DNA of 64,000 nucleotides from Areca catechu. Taxonomy: Eukaryota > Streptophyta > Magnoliopsida > Arecales > Arecaceae. This document shows positions 22,735 through 32,523 of this stretch, piece after piece. The first letter of the stretch is position 1, and the number at the start of each line of letters is the position of its first letter. The stretch lies in NCBI GenBank assembly GCA_021397845.1, contig CM038047.1:47461210-47525209 (forward strand). The letters run 5' to 3'. Both the position numbers and the translations under genes were made by a program. Below the pieces are notes generated by a model. It worked only from the letters and a program-made list of their open reading frames with translations, did not search any database and was not told where the DNA came from.

Positions 22735-24329
22735 TGGTGCGGGCACCAGACTTAGAAGAAGACTTCAGTGCTCCATCTGGATCTCTGATTAACCTTGGAA
22801 GAATAGGGTTTTTGGTTTGTAATAAGAGTTGACTAGATCAACTCAATTTAAGCTTGAGTCTACATTACCTGCATTTTATTTTGTTGAGTCATGTTGACTC
22901 AGTAGTGGACTAGGGTTTCAACCTGGGATGTTACATTTTCTCCCAAGACCAGGCAAGTGGACACCACACTCCCAGCCACACTCCCAGTCCAAGGGGCGCC
23001 ATATCCACATCCAGCAGCCTTTGGTCCCCACTCCACAGATGGCAACTTCCTTCTCTCATGCGCCAGATAAAGAAAAGTCCACCAAGAGACCACAAATCAA
23101 GGGGGGCGGCCAAGACTTTCCCAAGAAATCCAAAGCAAAGAAGGGAAGAAATTCTCTTGGAAGAGAATTTCAAGGGGGCGCCCACTACCTGCCAAAGACA
23201 ACCAAAACAAAGATGGGAAGGACCTTGACTTAGGGAGGAAGAAAAGGAGGAGTCCAAAAGAGTTGATCCATGGAAGGGAAGAAATTTTTCTTGAAGATCC
23301 AAGCAAGGTGGCGCCATCTACCTGCCTTATATAACCAAAATCCATTTTTTTGGTACCTTGGCCGACCATCTGTGAATGATTTGCCCTAATTTATAGATTC
23401 CCTCCTTTAGTCCCACATGGGAAGATATGAAACCCTTCTCCCTTGTAAAGCCTTATAAATTAGACCCCTCTTGTAAGTTTAAAAAAAAGATGAATGAAGG
23501 AAATTTTTTTATGAGCAAACTTGTGTTTTCTCTTTTCCGCACTTGCTTCCAGGTGTTGAGCTCCATGAGGGAGTAAATCCAGGTTCCCCTGGAACCTTGA
23601 GGAGGTGAGAGATCTCCAAAACCCAAACCCTAGGTTAGCCACTCCACTCCCAAACCCTAGCTGCCATCACCCTTCTCTTTCCACCAAGCCCTAGTCTATT
23701 TCCCTTCTCTCGGCCACCATCTCCAAGTCCAGGCCGACCACCAGCATCCAGCTCCAGTCTAGATACTGCAGATCTACAACAATTCTAAGAGGAAGTCAGA
23801 ACGGCCTCCAGGAGAATTCGATTTCAGCAACTTCGGCTTTCAAGTTCTTCAACCTGGTAAGATCTTTTCTTGAGTTTCTGAATTCCTTCACTTGTTCCTC
23901 TTCTTTCCTAGATCTTGAGTCCAGGAGAAGCCGACCAAACCTCGAGACCAGTATTGGAGGATCCATTGCAAAGATAGCCGACTCCGAGGATCCCACAATC
24001 TACTCGAGAGAGTTCTTCCACCAAAATCCTGAGAAGATCACTGTCTGGTTAGTAAACCATCTCTTATCTCTATTTCTATTCTGTTGAAAGTTCAGAGCGA
24101 AACCCTAGGTCTGGGAGTTTCTCAACCCCTAGCGATCCGTTACTTCTGAACTACTCTGATAATTTAGTTTCCTCTAAATTGTGCTTTCAATCCTTACCTA
24201 GTTTCCTTCAACGTAGTTTAGCTTTACTTTGAGTCGAAGCCAATTTCTGAAATATATATATATAAAAAAAAAAAGAATTAATCTTAATTTTACTTCCGCA
24301 TACGCTTCTTTGTTCTTTGTTCTACATCA
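22735..24329 (+). repeat. 3' LTR of Tekay A
   Basis: Pairs with 15542-17140. TATA box at 23454-23460. Ends TTCTACATCA, one substitution from the 5' copy, followed by CCATT. Confidence 0.93.
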
Positions 24330-24779
24330 CCATTGATTTTGTCACAAAGGCTCCCCAACAAATGTCTATTCTAGTTTCAATTCCCTTGAAACTAGAAAAC
24401 AATAACAAGAATCAAGTAGAATGTATGAAATATAGAAAAGCTTTCAAATAAAAGCTAATATCTCTTTGAAGCTCTTTGAATGCTGTTGAAGATGCTTGTC
24501 CTTGAGTTGTTGAAGCCTTAAATGATTTTGAATGGCTGAACTTGAATACTTTGAATGCTTGAAGGCTCAACTTCTCTCAAAGGTAATGAACTCTCAATAG
24601 ATAATCAATTAATTTTTATTAGTTTCTTACCTCTTGAGTTTAAACCACTTTAAATACTTTTCCAAACATCAAATGATAGTTTTTAACCATTGGAGAGGTG
24701 AAACTAGTTGTTGGGGGGCGAAAAAGATAACTCTGCACTTCAAAAAAAACTACTAGCCATTACTGTTTGCAAAACTGCA

Positions 24780-25145
24780 AGTATCGATACTTCAAGTCAT
24801 GAGTCGACACCTTGAGTCGATACTTGGTCTCCATAAGTCGACATTTAGTTCAAAAAATATTTCTTAAAGCTCTCTAAAAATCTCAGATGAGTCAACACTT
24901 CTTCTGATGAGTTGATACTTGAGTCGACACTTGGCTTCCATGAGTTGACACTTGAGGGAAGTCTAAAATTCTGCAAGTTCTGTATAACTTTTATCTCAGG
25001 CCTTGAGTCGACACCTTGAGTCGACACTTCGAGTTCCATAAGTCGATACTTCGAGTGTGCCATCTAAAACTTCTTCTGTATATCATCTTAAGCTTTTGTG
25101 AGCCAACACTATGAGTCGATACTTTATATCCATGAGTCGACACTC
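24780..25145. repeat. GAGTCGACACTT repeats in the solo Copia LTR
   Basis: About ten imperfect copies of GAGTCGACACTTG or GAGTCGATACTT, the counterpart of the array at 8650-8975 but with the first half of the palindrome altered (GAGTCGAC rather than GTGTCGAC). Confidence 0.75.
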
Positions 25146-25411
25146 GGCTGAAATATTCTGAAACTCAATTAAAACTCTACTGAATCTTCTTCAAACTTAA
25201 AACTTAAATCCTTTCATATCATTATTATGTACTTAAGTCCATTTAACTTTAAAATTTCATCCATAAGGAGACTTCTTCAACTATTGGATAAGTAATTCAA
25301 CCAACTAACTTGATGAGTACCTTTTTCTAATAAAACATACTTCAACAAATAGTTAGTACTCAAATATATTTAAGTATTTTGTTAATCATCAAATCAATAC
25401 AAGAGTCAATA

Positions 25412-26312
25412 CATGAGCTCGACCCTGGCCGGGAGCTGGCCTCAGATGGAGGGCTCGTCCTATAAGCACGACCTCGGCTGGGAGCTGACCTCGGTAGGAG
25501 GGCTCGCCTTGGCAGCATGAGCATGACTCCGGTCGGGAGTTGACCTCGGTAGGAGGGCTCACCTTGACAGCATGAGCATGACTCCGGCCAGGAGCTAACC
25601 TCAATAGGAGGGCTTGCCTTGGTAGCATGAGCACGACTCCGGCCAGGAGCTGACCTCGGCAGGAGGGCTTGCCTTGGTAGCATGAGAATGACTCCGATTG
25701 GGAGCTGATCTCGATAGGAAGGCCTGCCTTGATAGCATGAGCATGACTCCAGCTGGCAGCTGACCTTGGTAGGAGGGCTTGTCTTGGTGGCATGAGCATG
25801 ACTCCGATCAGGAGCTGACCTTGACAGGAGTGCTCACCTTGGCAGCATGAGCACGACTCTTAACCTTGGTAGGAGAGCTCGCTTTGGTAGCATGAGCATG
25901 ACTCCGGTCGAGAGCTGACCTTGGTAGGAGGGCTCACCTTGGTAGGATGAGCACGACTCTGACCGGGAGCTGATCTCGGTAGGAGGGCTCGTCTTAGCAG
26001 GATGAGCACGACTCTGACCTGGAGCTGACCTCGGTAGGAGGGCTTACCTTGGCAGGATGAGCATGACTCTGGCTGGGAGCTGACCTCGGTAGAGGGCTCG
26101 CCTTGTTAGGATGAGCACGACTCCGGCCAGGAGCTGACCTCGGTAGGAGGGCTTGCCTTAACAGCATGAGCACGACTCCAACTTGAAGCTGACCTCGACA
26201 GAAGGGCTTGCCTTAGCAATAATTAGGCACCATATCCAGGTGGCACACTCTGCCCGCATGGCTACCAGCTAGTGCCCACATGGCCTCCACGTCAACAAAT
26301 GCTACCACATCA
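25412..26312 (+). repeat. 3' LTR of element X, right part, with ~55-bp minisatellite
   Basis: Resumes with CATGAGCTCGACCC, matching 10467 onward. About fifteen 55-bp units run to 26225 (for example starts at 25482, 25537, 25592). The LTR then ends with CCCGCATGGCTACC and CCACATCA at 26312, followed by GCTGG. Long minus-strand frames over the array are translations of the repeat. Confidence 0.87.
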
Positions 26313-26317
26313 GCTGG

Positions 26318-26892
26318 GTTTTACATCTATGTTAGTCTTCTATCTTGATTAAATTCAAAAGTTGGGCTAGGATTAGCTCTCCTTGCTTTTGGAGTTGACT
26401 TTTAACAAAGCCATTCTAGGAAGGTGGTATTTTATTTAAAAGGCTAAAAACCTTAAATCCTTCTAAAAACTTATCTTCATTAGCTTGAAGTTTCCTAAGA
26501 TACTCTTGGAATTGATGAAACTGGTCATTGATAGATTTATCTTCTACTATATTATACCTAAAGAATGATACAATGTTGAATCATTCAATCCCAATATCAT
26601 CAAAGCCATACTCAAACTTTAAGATATCTCATAATTCTTCGCACTCTTAGCTGACATGTATATATCATAGAGTGAGTCAAAAAGAGTACCAAGGATTCTA
26701 CTTTTGCATGGATAATTCTCTTTTAGGATAGTAGGTATGATTGAACTAGAGAAACTGGTGGACTAGTCGATCACTGACCAAAATCGTAAGATGGTTAGCC
26801 AAAAACTTTATTTGACTTTGCCACCTTCTAAAATAGGATCCTTCAAATTTTTTGGGTTTTAGGCTAATTATGTCATTCTTAAGGGTTGTCAT
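26318..26892 (-). pseudogene. Copia Y gag, N-terminal half (split by element X)
   Basis: The minus-strand ATG at 26892 gives MTTLKNDIISLKPKKFEGSY and RRWQSQIKF, the conserved start of Copia gag. With frame changes it continues through SAKSAKELWDILKFEYGF-like and FHQFQEYLRKLQANEDKF segments, both typical of the UBN2-type gag domain. Several stops and indels are present. At 26318 it meets the GCTGG duplication of element X; the rest lies at 9756-9264. Confidence 0.72.
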
Positions 26893-27854
26893 TGAATCCA
26901 AGTCAAGTTCAGAGAGAAAGACCTGAAAAATAAAATTAAATTTATTAAAAATTTGTTTAAATAATTTAAATAATTTTATATAATTTTATGTTCATTTATT
27001 TATTTATTTGTGTATATTTCTAAAATGTCTCTTATTTTTTTTGAAAATTGAAGATTATACATGATCACTAATATGATTAGACCTATGATTTGTTAAGATT
27101 TTTATTTAAATTATTTATCTTTAAATCCTAAAGACTTTGATTAATTGATTTATATAGTCTTTTAAAAATTAATTTATATGATGCAGTACAGGTTTAGTGA
27201 GGATCTTCAATTAATTTTGTATAATACAAAAAGAATAGATATTATACTATAAATAATCAAAAAAATATATATATATATATATGTAAAATAAATAAACTAT
27301 AATTAAATATAAATAATTATGCATGCACTACAAACTATTTAAAAATCTTCTTTAGACTATTATTTTTAATGTATGAAATATATATATGTATTTATATAAT
27401 TTTAAAGTATTTAAAATAATTTTTCTTTTTCATGGTGTATATGGTAAAATAAATTTGGTATAATAAAATAATTTAAAATATAACAGAATAAAGTTAGGAA
27501 GTCTGACCTGGGAGATGGATAGAAGTACTATCCTAAAGGAGATTCGGTCTCCTTCTTGTGTGAAGAACAATTGGATCATACACTCTGGTCTACGGTATAA
27601 TCCAAAACTAACACTCCAACACCGTTAATGATATGATCTCGAATGGACGTTGATCAGCTCGTCTTTTGTTTAAATTTTTAAAGTAAAAATATATAAGAGA
27701 GGGAAAGAATTTTAGATTTTTTTTAGAAAAAAAGAATGTATGAGTGGAAAAGTTTGGGATTCTTGGATATCTTATAGAACTGGAATAAAAATCTATTTAT
27801 ATGCTCAAATTCTAAAAAAACTTAAAAAATCCTCAAACTAACTATTATTATATT
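26893..27854 (-). other. AT-rich upstream region of Copia Y
   Basis: Very AT-rich sequence with a (TA)n tract near 27266-27282. On the minus strand it lies upstream of the Y gag ATG, so it probably holds leader and LTR sequence, but no LTR pair or primer site can be shown. It ends where the X-family LTR begins at 27855. Confidence 0.4.
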
Positions 27855-29914
27855 TGTTACTGCCTAGATCATCATGGCCTATAGCTCTGACATGTCACGG
27901 ACTTGTCGGGCTCCCGTTGGGTGCTTGGTCCCCTTTCCTGGTCATCTCTAGAACTAGTGTGACCTACAAAAGAGAGGAGACTCAGGCCATAAATTCTGGC
28001 AGGGACACTCTAATGATCAACTCAGTTGGGACAATCAAGAAGAATAGAGCCTCTATAATGAAGAGCATGGATCTCTCTGTGTAGAGGATGAAAGATAAGA
28101 TGTAAGAAATGGAAAGACAGGGTCAAGTGGATATCAGAGAGCTGGGAGGTTTTCTTGGCTGGTTCCTTGCCCGTTTGCTCTCTGAGTCTTACCAGTTGTC
28201 TCCCTCCCCTCGAGGATCCTTTCTTATATTTCATATGAAAAGGATGGCTCAGACCAAGTTTGGGACTTCACTGAGATGTCCCTTTTCTGGTAATCCTTTC
28301 AGGAGGGATTTTCTTTGTCCGCGGCCTCCCTCCTATCAAACTGGTCCTCAAAAGGAGATCCTTCTATTACGGGCATTCACCGGCATAGTACAGATCTTGT
28401 CTCTCTAGTGGTGCAGTTTTTCATGGATGGGGCGGGCGCTGTGCCACTGAGCCCCAAGCCATGGTAGGGCATTTCTATTCCAGTAGGGATCGTCGAGGTG
28501 TTGCAGGGCCTGGGCCTTAATAGAATATTCCTCTTGGAGAGGTACAGGTTCTGTGTCATGAGAGTTGGAGCCCCATGGTTGCACGGTCGTGGATGTGATG
28601 GCACGCTACAGGGCCTGGAGCCTGGTGGAGCATACATTGCATAGAATGTGCGGGTGGTGTGTTCGCAGCGTTTGAGTTTCTGGTAGGGTTTTCGCCACCT
28701 TCTGGAGGTTGCAGATAACTGGGAGCTTCCATGACATGGTTTGAACCTATATTGATCTTCTATCTCTTTTTCTTTTGGTGGGAACTTCGGTCCTGGCTAG
28801 ATGGGGGAGCTCTATCCCTGGAGCTTGACCCCGAAAAGCATGAGGACAACCTCGACCGAGAGCTCGATCCCGAATGGGAGCTGACCTCGACCGAGGGCTT
28901 TCCCTCAGCAGGATAATGGGAGCTCTATCTTGGGAGCTAGACCCCAAAAAGCATGAACACGACCTCGACCGGGAGCTCGACCTCGAATGGGAGCTGACCT
29001 CGATCGGGGGCTCACCCTTAGTAGGATAGGGGATCTCTATCTCGAGAGCTCGACCTTGGAAAGCAAGAGCACGACCTCGATCGGTAGCTTGACCTCGGAT
29101 GGGAGCTGACTTCGACCGGGGGCTCGCCCTCGGCATGATAGGGGGAGCTCTATCTCGGGAGCTCGACCCCAAAAAGCATGAGCATAGCCTCAACTAGGAG
29201 ATCAACCCCATATGGGAGCTGACCTCGACTAGAGGCTTGCCCTCAGTAGGGTAGGGGGAGCTTTATCTCGGGAGCTCGACCCCGGAAAGTTTGAGCATGA
29301 TCCCGGTCGGGAGCTCGACCATGGATGGGAGTTAACCTCGACGTGGGCTCTCAGTAGTAGGGGGCTCTACCGATACGGAAAGCTCTATCTCGGAGCTCGA
29401 ACCCGGAAGCATGAGCACAACCTCGATCGAGAGCTACCCTGGATGGGAGCTGACCTCGATCGGGGACTCTCCCTCGGCAAGATAAGGGGAGCTCTATCTT
29501 GGGAGCTGGACCCTGGAAAGCATGAGCACGACCTCGACCGGGAGCTCGACCCCGGATGGGAGCTGACCTCGATAGGGGCCTTGCCCTCAAATCTTCATTT
29601 AGTTGTCACATCCAGATGGCATTTTCTGCTAGCATGGCCGCCAGCTAGGTAGTCATGGGCTCAACGTTAGTAGTAATGCCACATCAGGTGGGGGCTCACC
29701 CTTTATAGGATAGGGGAGCTCTATCTTAGAAGCTCGACCCCAGAAAGCATGAGCATGATCTCGACTGGAAGCTCAACCCCGAATGGGAGCTAACCTTAAC
29801 CGGGGCCTCACCCTTAGATCTTCATTTTGTCGCCACATCCAGATGGCATTTTTGGCTAGCATGGTTGCCAGCTGGTGTAGTCATGGGCTCCACGTCAGCG
29901 GTAATGCCACATCA
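27855..29914 (+). repeat. LTR of second X-family element with ~112-bp array
   Basis: The unique part 27855-28790 aligns with 13951-15060. An array of about 28790-29590 follows, built on GGGAGCTCTATCTCGGGAGC and GAAAGCATGAGCACGACCTC modules. The terminal segment ending CCACATCA occurs twice (about 29590-29677 and 29820-29914), separated by array sequence. Confidence 0.75.
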
Positions 29915-30229
29915 GGTGCCCCCCACTCTGGAGCCCGAAGAACGATATGGTGCTCGGGACGAAAGAAACAAGTCTTCTTTGCAGAGTTCCCCTCTCCCCT
30001 AGTCTTCATGCTCCAGCATCCGAAGTCTTAGCAGGTTAGTCTCTTCTTCTCCTTTCTTCTTCTCTTTCTTCTTCATTCATGGTCTTCTCCCTCGGCTTGT
30101 GCTGAAGAAGGGTTCCCATTAAGTTTCTAGGCTTCTGCTTCTCCTTTTTCTTCTTTCCTCCTCCCACTCCTTATGAGTTCTTCTGGCAGAGGGCACCGCC
30201 ACCTGGATCATTCTGGTGAGGCGGGCCAT

Positions 30230-30612
30230 CTCATCCGAGGCCTCCTTCCTCAGATAGCGAGGAGGAGGAAGTCCCTATAGTGACCCGCAGGGATCCTCGC
30301 AGGATAGGGATTATTATTGGACCCCCTGCGGCTCCTCCCCCTCCTCCTTCTCCTTCTCCTCCCATTTGGGCGTCAGCTGGTCCCGCCAGCATTACTTCGG
30401 TGATGATTGGTGAGGATCTCCTCTGCATCCGGAGAGTGTATGGGATCCTGATTCTATCTATCTCTCAGTCTCGAGATCGAAGGAACGGGTCACTTCTAGT
30501 GGCCCAGGCTGGATCGCCTTGTACAAAGATTTTTTCTTCAAGGGCCTCCATCTTCCTCTTCACCCCTTCTTTCTCTCTTTTCTGATCAATTATCGCCTGG
30601 TCCTGGCCTGAT
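30230..30612 (+). pseudogene. Gag-like fragment with Transposase_28-type domain
   Basis: A frame with an acidic and proline-rich start (SEEEEVPIVTRRDPRRIG, then a Pro run) continues to EDLLCIRRVYGI. After a one-base break it reads SSGPGWIALYKDFFFKG and LHLPLHPFFLSFLINYRL, ending at a TGA near 30610. The pattern of GWIxLYxDFxxxGLxLPLHPF and a following NYRL matches the domain called putative gypsy type transposon (Transposase_28, PF04195), found in plant LTR elements without a known enzymatic role. Only the N-terminal domain is present; the coiled-coil half is seen separately at 11572-12030. Confidence 0.65.
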
Positions 30613-30857
30613 ATGGCTATATCCACTGATGTGGAATCCATCTAGGCACCAGTTGTCAGCCAGCAGATGGAGGCGCTACCTAAGCCTGGTGCCCAAGCAA
30701 GGAGCCGAAGTGGATCCCCTACCGAGGTCAGCTCTCGATCGAGGTCAAACTCAAGCTGCCACCAAGTAAAGAACGAGAGGCAATAGAGATTCAAATCATG
30801 GTGGGAAAGAGGGTCGCCTTCACCTAGACCCCACCTCTGAGATAGTATAACTGACAG
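30613..30857. other. Internal remnant before array
   Basis: No coding homology recognised. It joins the array at about 30858 without a clear boundary motif. Confidence 0.35.
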
Positions 30858-32436
30858 GGGAGCTCGACCCCAGAAAGCATGAGCACAATCTCGGCCGGGA
30901 GCTTGACCCCGGATGGGAGCTGACCTCGGTTGGGGGCTCGCCCTTAGCAGGATAAGGGGAGCTCTATCTCGGGAGCTCAACCCCGGAAAGCATGAGCATG
31001 ATCTCGGCCAGGAGCTCGACCCAGGATGGGAGCTGACCTCAGTCAAGGTCTCGCCCTCAGTAGGATAGGGGGAGCTTTATCTCAGGAGCTTGACCCCGGA
31101 AAGCATGAGCATGACCTCGACCGGGAGCTCCACCCAGATGGGAGCTAACCTCAACCAGGGGCTCGCCCTCAGCAGGATAGGGGGAGCACTATCTCGGGAG
31201 CTCGACCTCGGAAAGCATGAGCATGACCTCGGTTGGGAGCTCGACCCTGGATAGGAGCTGACCTTGGTGGGGGCTTGCCCTCATAGGATAGGGGGAGCTC
31301 TATCTTGAGAGCTTGACCTCGAAAAGCATGAGTATGACCTCGATCGGGAGCTCGACCTCTGATGGGAGCTGATCTTAGCCGAGGGCTCTCCCTCAGCAGA
31401 TATGGCGAGCTCGAGAGCTCGACTCTGGAAAGCATGAGCACGACCTCGACCGGAAGCTCGACCCTGGATGGGAGCTAACCTTGACCGGGGGCTCACCCTC
31501 AGCAGGATAGGGGGAGCTCTATCTCGAGAGCTCAACCCCGGAAAGCATAAGCATGACCTCGACCGGGAGCTCGACCTTGAATGGGAGCTGACCTCAGTCG
31601 AGAGCTCGTCCTTAGTAAGATAGGGGGACTTCTATCTCGGGAGCTCGACCCCAGAAAGCATGAGCACGACCTCGACTGGGAGCTCGACCCTGGATAGGAG
31701 CTGACCTTGATCGGGGGCTAGCCCTCGCAGGATAAGGGGAGCTCTATCTTGGGAGCTCGACCTCAAAAAGCATGAGCACGACCTTAGCCGGGAGCTGACC
31801 TCGGCTGGGGGATCACCCTCGATAGGATAGGGAGAGCTCTATCTCGGGAGCTCGATCCCGGAAAGCATAAACAAGACCTCGACCGGGAGCTCGACCCTGG
31901 ATGGGAGCTGACCTCGACTGAGGGCTCGCCCTTGACAGGATAGGGGGAACTCTATCTCAATAGCTCGACCATGGAAAGCATAAGCTCAAATTCGACCGGG
32001 AGCTCCACCCTGATGGGAGTTGACCTCGACCGGGGGCTCACCCTCGACAAGATAAGGGGAGTTCTATCTTGGGAGCTCGACCCTGGAAAGCATGAACACG
32101 ACCTTGACCAGAAGCTCAACCCCGGATGGGAGCTAACCTCGATCGAGGGCTCACCCTCGGTAGTATAGGGGTAGCTCTATCTCAATAGCTTAAACCCAGA
32201 AAGCATAAGCTCGAACTCAATCGGGAGCTTGAGAGCTGATCTCAGTCGGGGGCTCGCCCTCAACAGGATAGGGGGAGCTCTATCTCGGGAGCTCGACCCC
32301 GGAAAGCATGAGCACAACCTCGACCGGGAGCTCGATCCCAAATGGGAGCTGACCTTGGTCGGGGCTCGCCCTCAGCAGGATAGGGGAGCTCTATCTTGGG
32401 AGCTCGACTTTGAAAAGCATGAGCACGATCTCGACC
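30858..32436. repeat. ~112-bp minisatellite array of X family
   Basis: About fourteen units of the type GGGGGAGCTCTATCTCGGGA, GCTCGACCCCGGAAAGCATG, AGCACGACCTCGACCGGGAG. The GCTCTATCTC element recurs near 30961, 31074, 31186 and 31297. The period is about twice the 55-bp unit of element X. Minus-strand open frames here are Arg/Ser/Pro-rich repeat translations. Confidence 0.85.
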
Positions 32437-32450
32437 GGGGCATATAGCTA

Positions 32451-32480
32451 ATCTAACCTAATCTAACCTAATCTAACCTA
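32451..32480. repeat. Three copies of ATCTAACCTA
   Basis: A perfect 10-bp direct repeat in the short stretch between the minisatellite and the doubled primer sites of LTR Z. Confidence 0.8.
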
Positions 32481-32482
32481 AT

Positions 32483-32523
32483 GCTCTGATACCAACATGA
32501 TGGGGCATATAGCTCTGATACCA
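32483..32523 (-). other. Two tRNA-iMet primer binding sites in tandem
   Basis: GCTCTGATACCA (minus-strand TGGTATCAGAGC) occurs at 32483-32494 and again at 32512-32523. The outer one is the normal site of the minus-strand element Z; the inner one would lie inside the end of its LTR. Confidence 0.75.

Larger units (their letters stand above)
15542..24329 (+). mobile_element. Tekay/Del chromovirus A (Gypsy), complete structure, coding-dead
   Basis: LTRs of 1599 bp (15542-17140) and 1595 bp (22735-24329) start TGGTGCGGGCAC and end in TTCTGCATCA or TTCTACATCA. Perfect target-site duplication CCATT at 15537-15541 and 24330-24334. Between them: iMet primer site, leader, gag with two zinc knuckles, protease, RT, RNase H, integrase and a C-terminal chromodomain, then a short purine tract. 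The chromodomain and pol order identify a chromovirus of the Tekay/Del type. At least three frameshifts and three nonsense codons interrupt the polyprotein. Confidence 0.95.
15083..25411 (-). mobile_element. Solo Copia LTR (SIRE-like), split by Tekay A
   Basis: Begins TGTTTCCC at 15083 and ends ...CAATA at 25411, flanked on both sides by CATGA (15078-15082 and 25412-25416). Without the nested Tekay and its extra CCATT its length is about 1.5 kb, like the LTR at 7794-9263. It shares with that LTR the GGTGAATTGG start region, lines about caacaaacc/ggctcaccaa, a TATTTAAAG box on the minus strand and a GTCGAC repeat cluster. No internal region is present, so it arose by LTR-LTR recombination. The last dinucleotide is TA rather than CA, probably a C-to-T change. 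Confidence 0.82.
9762..26312 (+). mobile_element. Element X: LARD-like non-autonomous LTR retrotransposon, interrupted
   Basis: The 5' LTR starts at 9762 with TGTTGCCACC and is preceded by GCTGG (9757-9761). The 3' LTR ends at 26312 in CCACATCA and is followed by GCTGG (26313-26317), a perfect 5-bp target-site duplication. The internal region (11136-13950) has a gag-like coiled-coil fragment and a minisatellite but no protease, RT or integrase, so the element is non-autonomous. Its relationship to the copy at 27855 with a Transposase_28-like gag suggests a Gypsy-type origin. The 3' LTR is split by the solo Copia LTR at 15083-25411. I see no standard tRNA-iMet primer site after the 5' LTR. Confidence 0.85.
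27855..32436 (+). mobile_element. Second X-family LTR element, rearranged and truncated
   Basis: Starts TGTTACTGCC and is related to the element X LTR across 27855-28790. It then carries minisatellite arrays, a CCACATCA end at 29914, an internal start GTGCCCCCCACTCT as in X, and a gag fragment with a Transposase_28-like domain (30230-30612). From about 30858 it passes into another long array that is probably the remains of a second LTR, ending abruptly at 32436. A flanking duplication was not found. Confidence 0.65.

Noticed and set aside
28747..31535. Arg/Ser/Pro-rich minus-strand ORFs resembling disordered proteins
   Set aside because: They follow the ~112-bp tandem array unit by unit and have no start context or conserved domain.
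32451..32480. ATCTAACCTA repeats as interstitial telomere sequence
   Set aside because: The unit is 10 bp and contains only a single CTAACC-like piece; it is not the plant TTTAGGG repeat.
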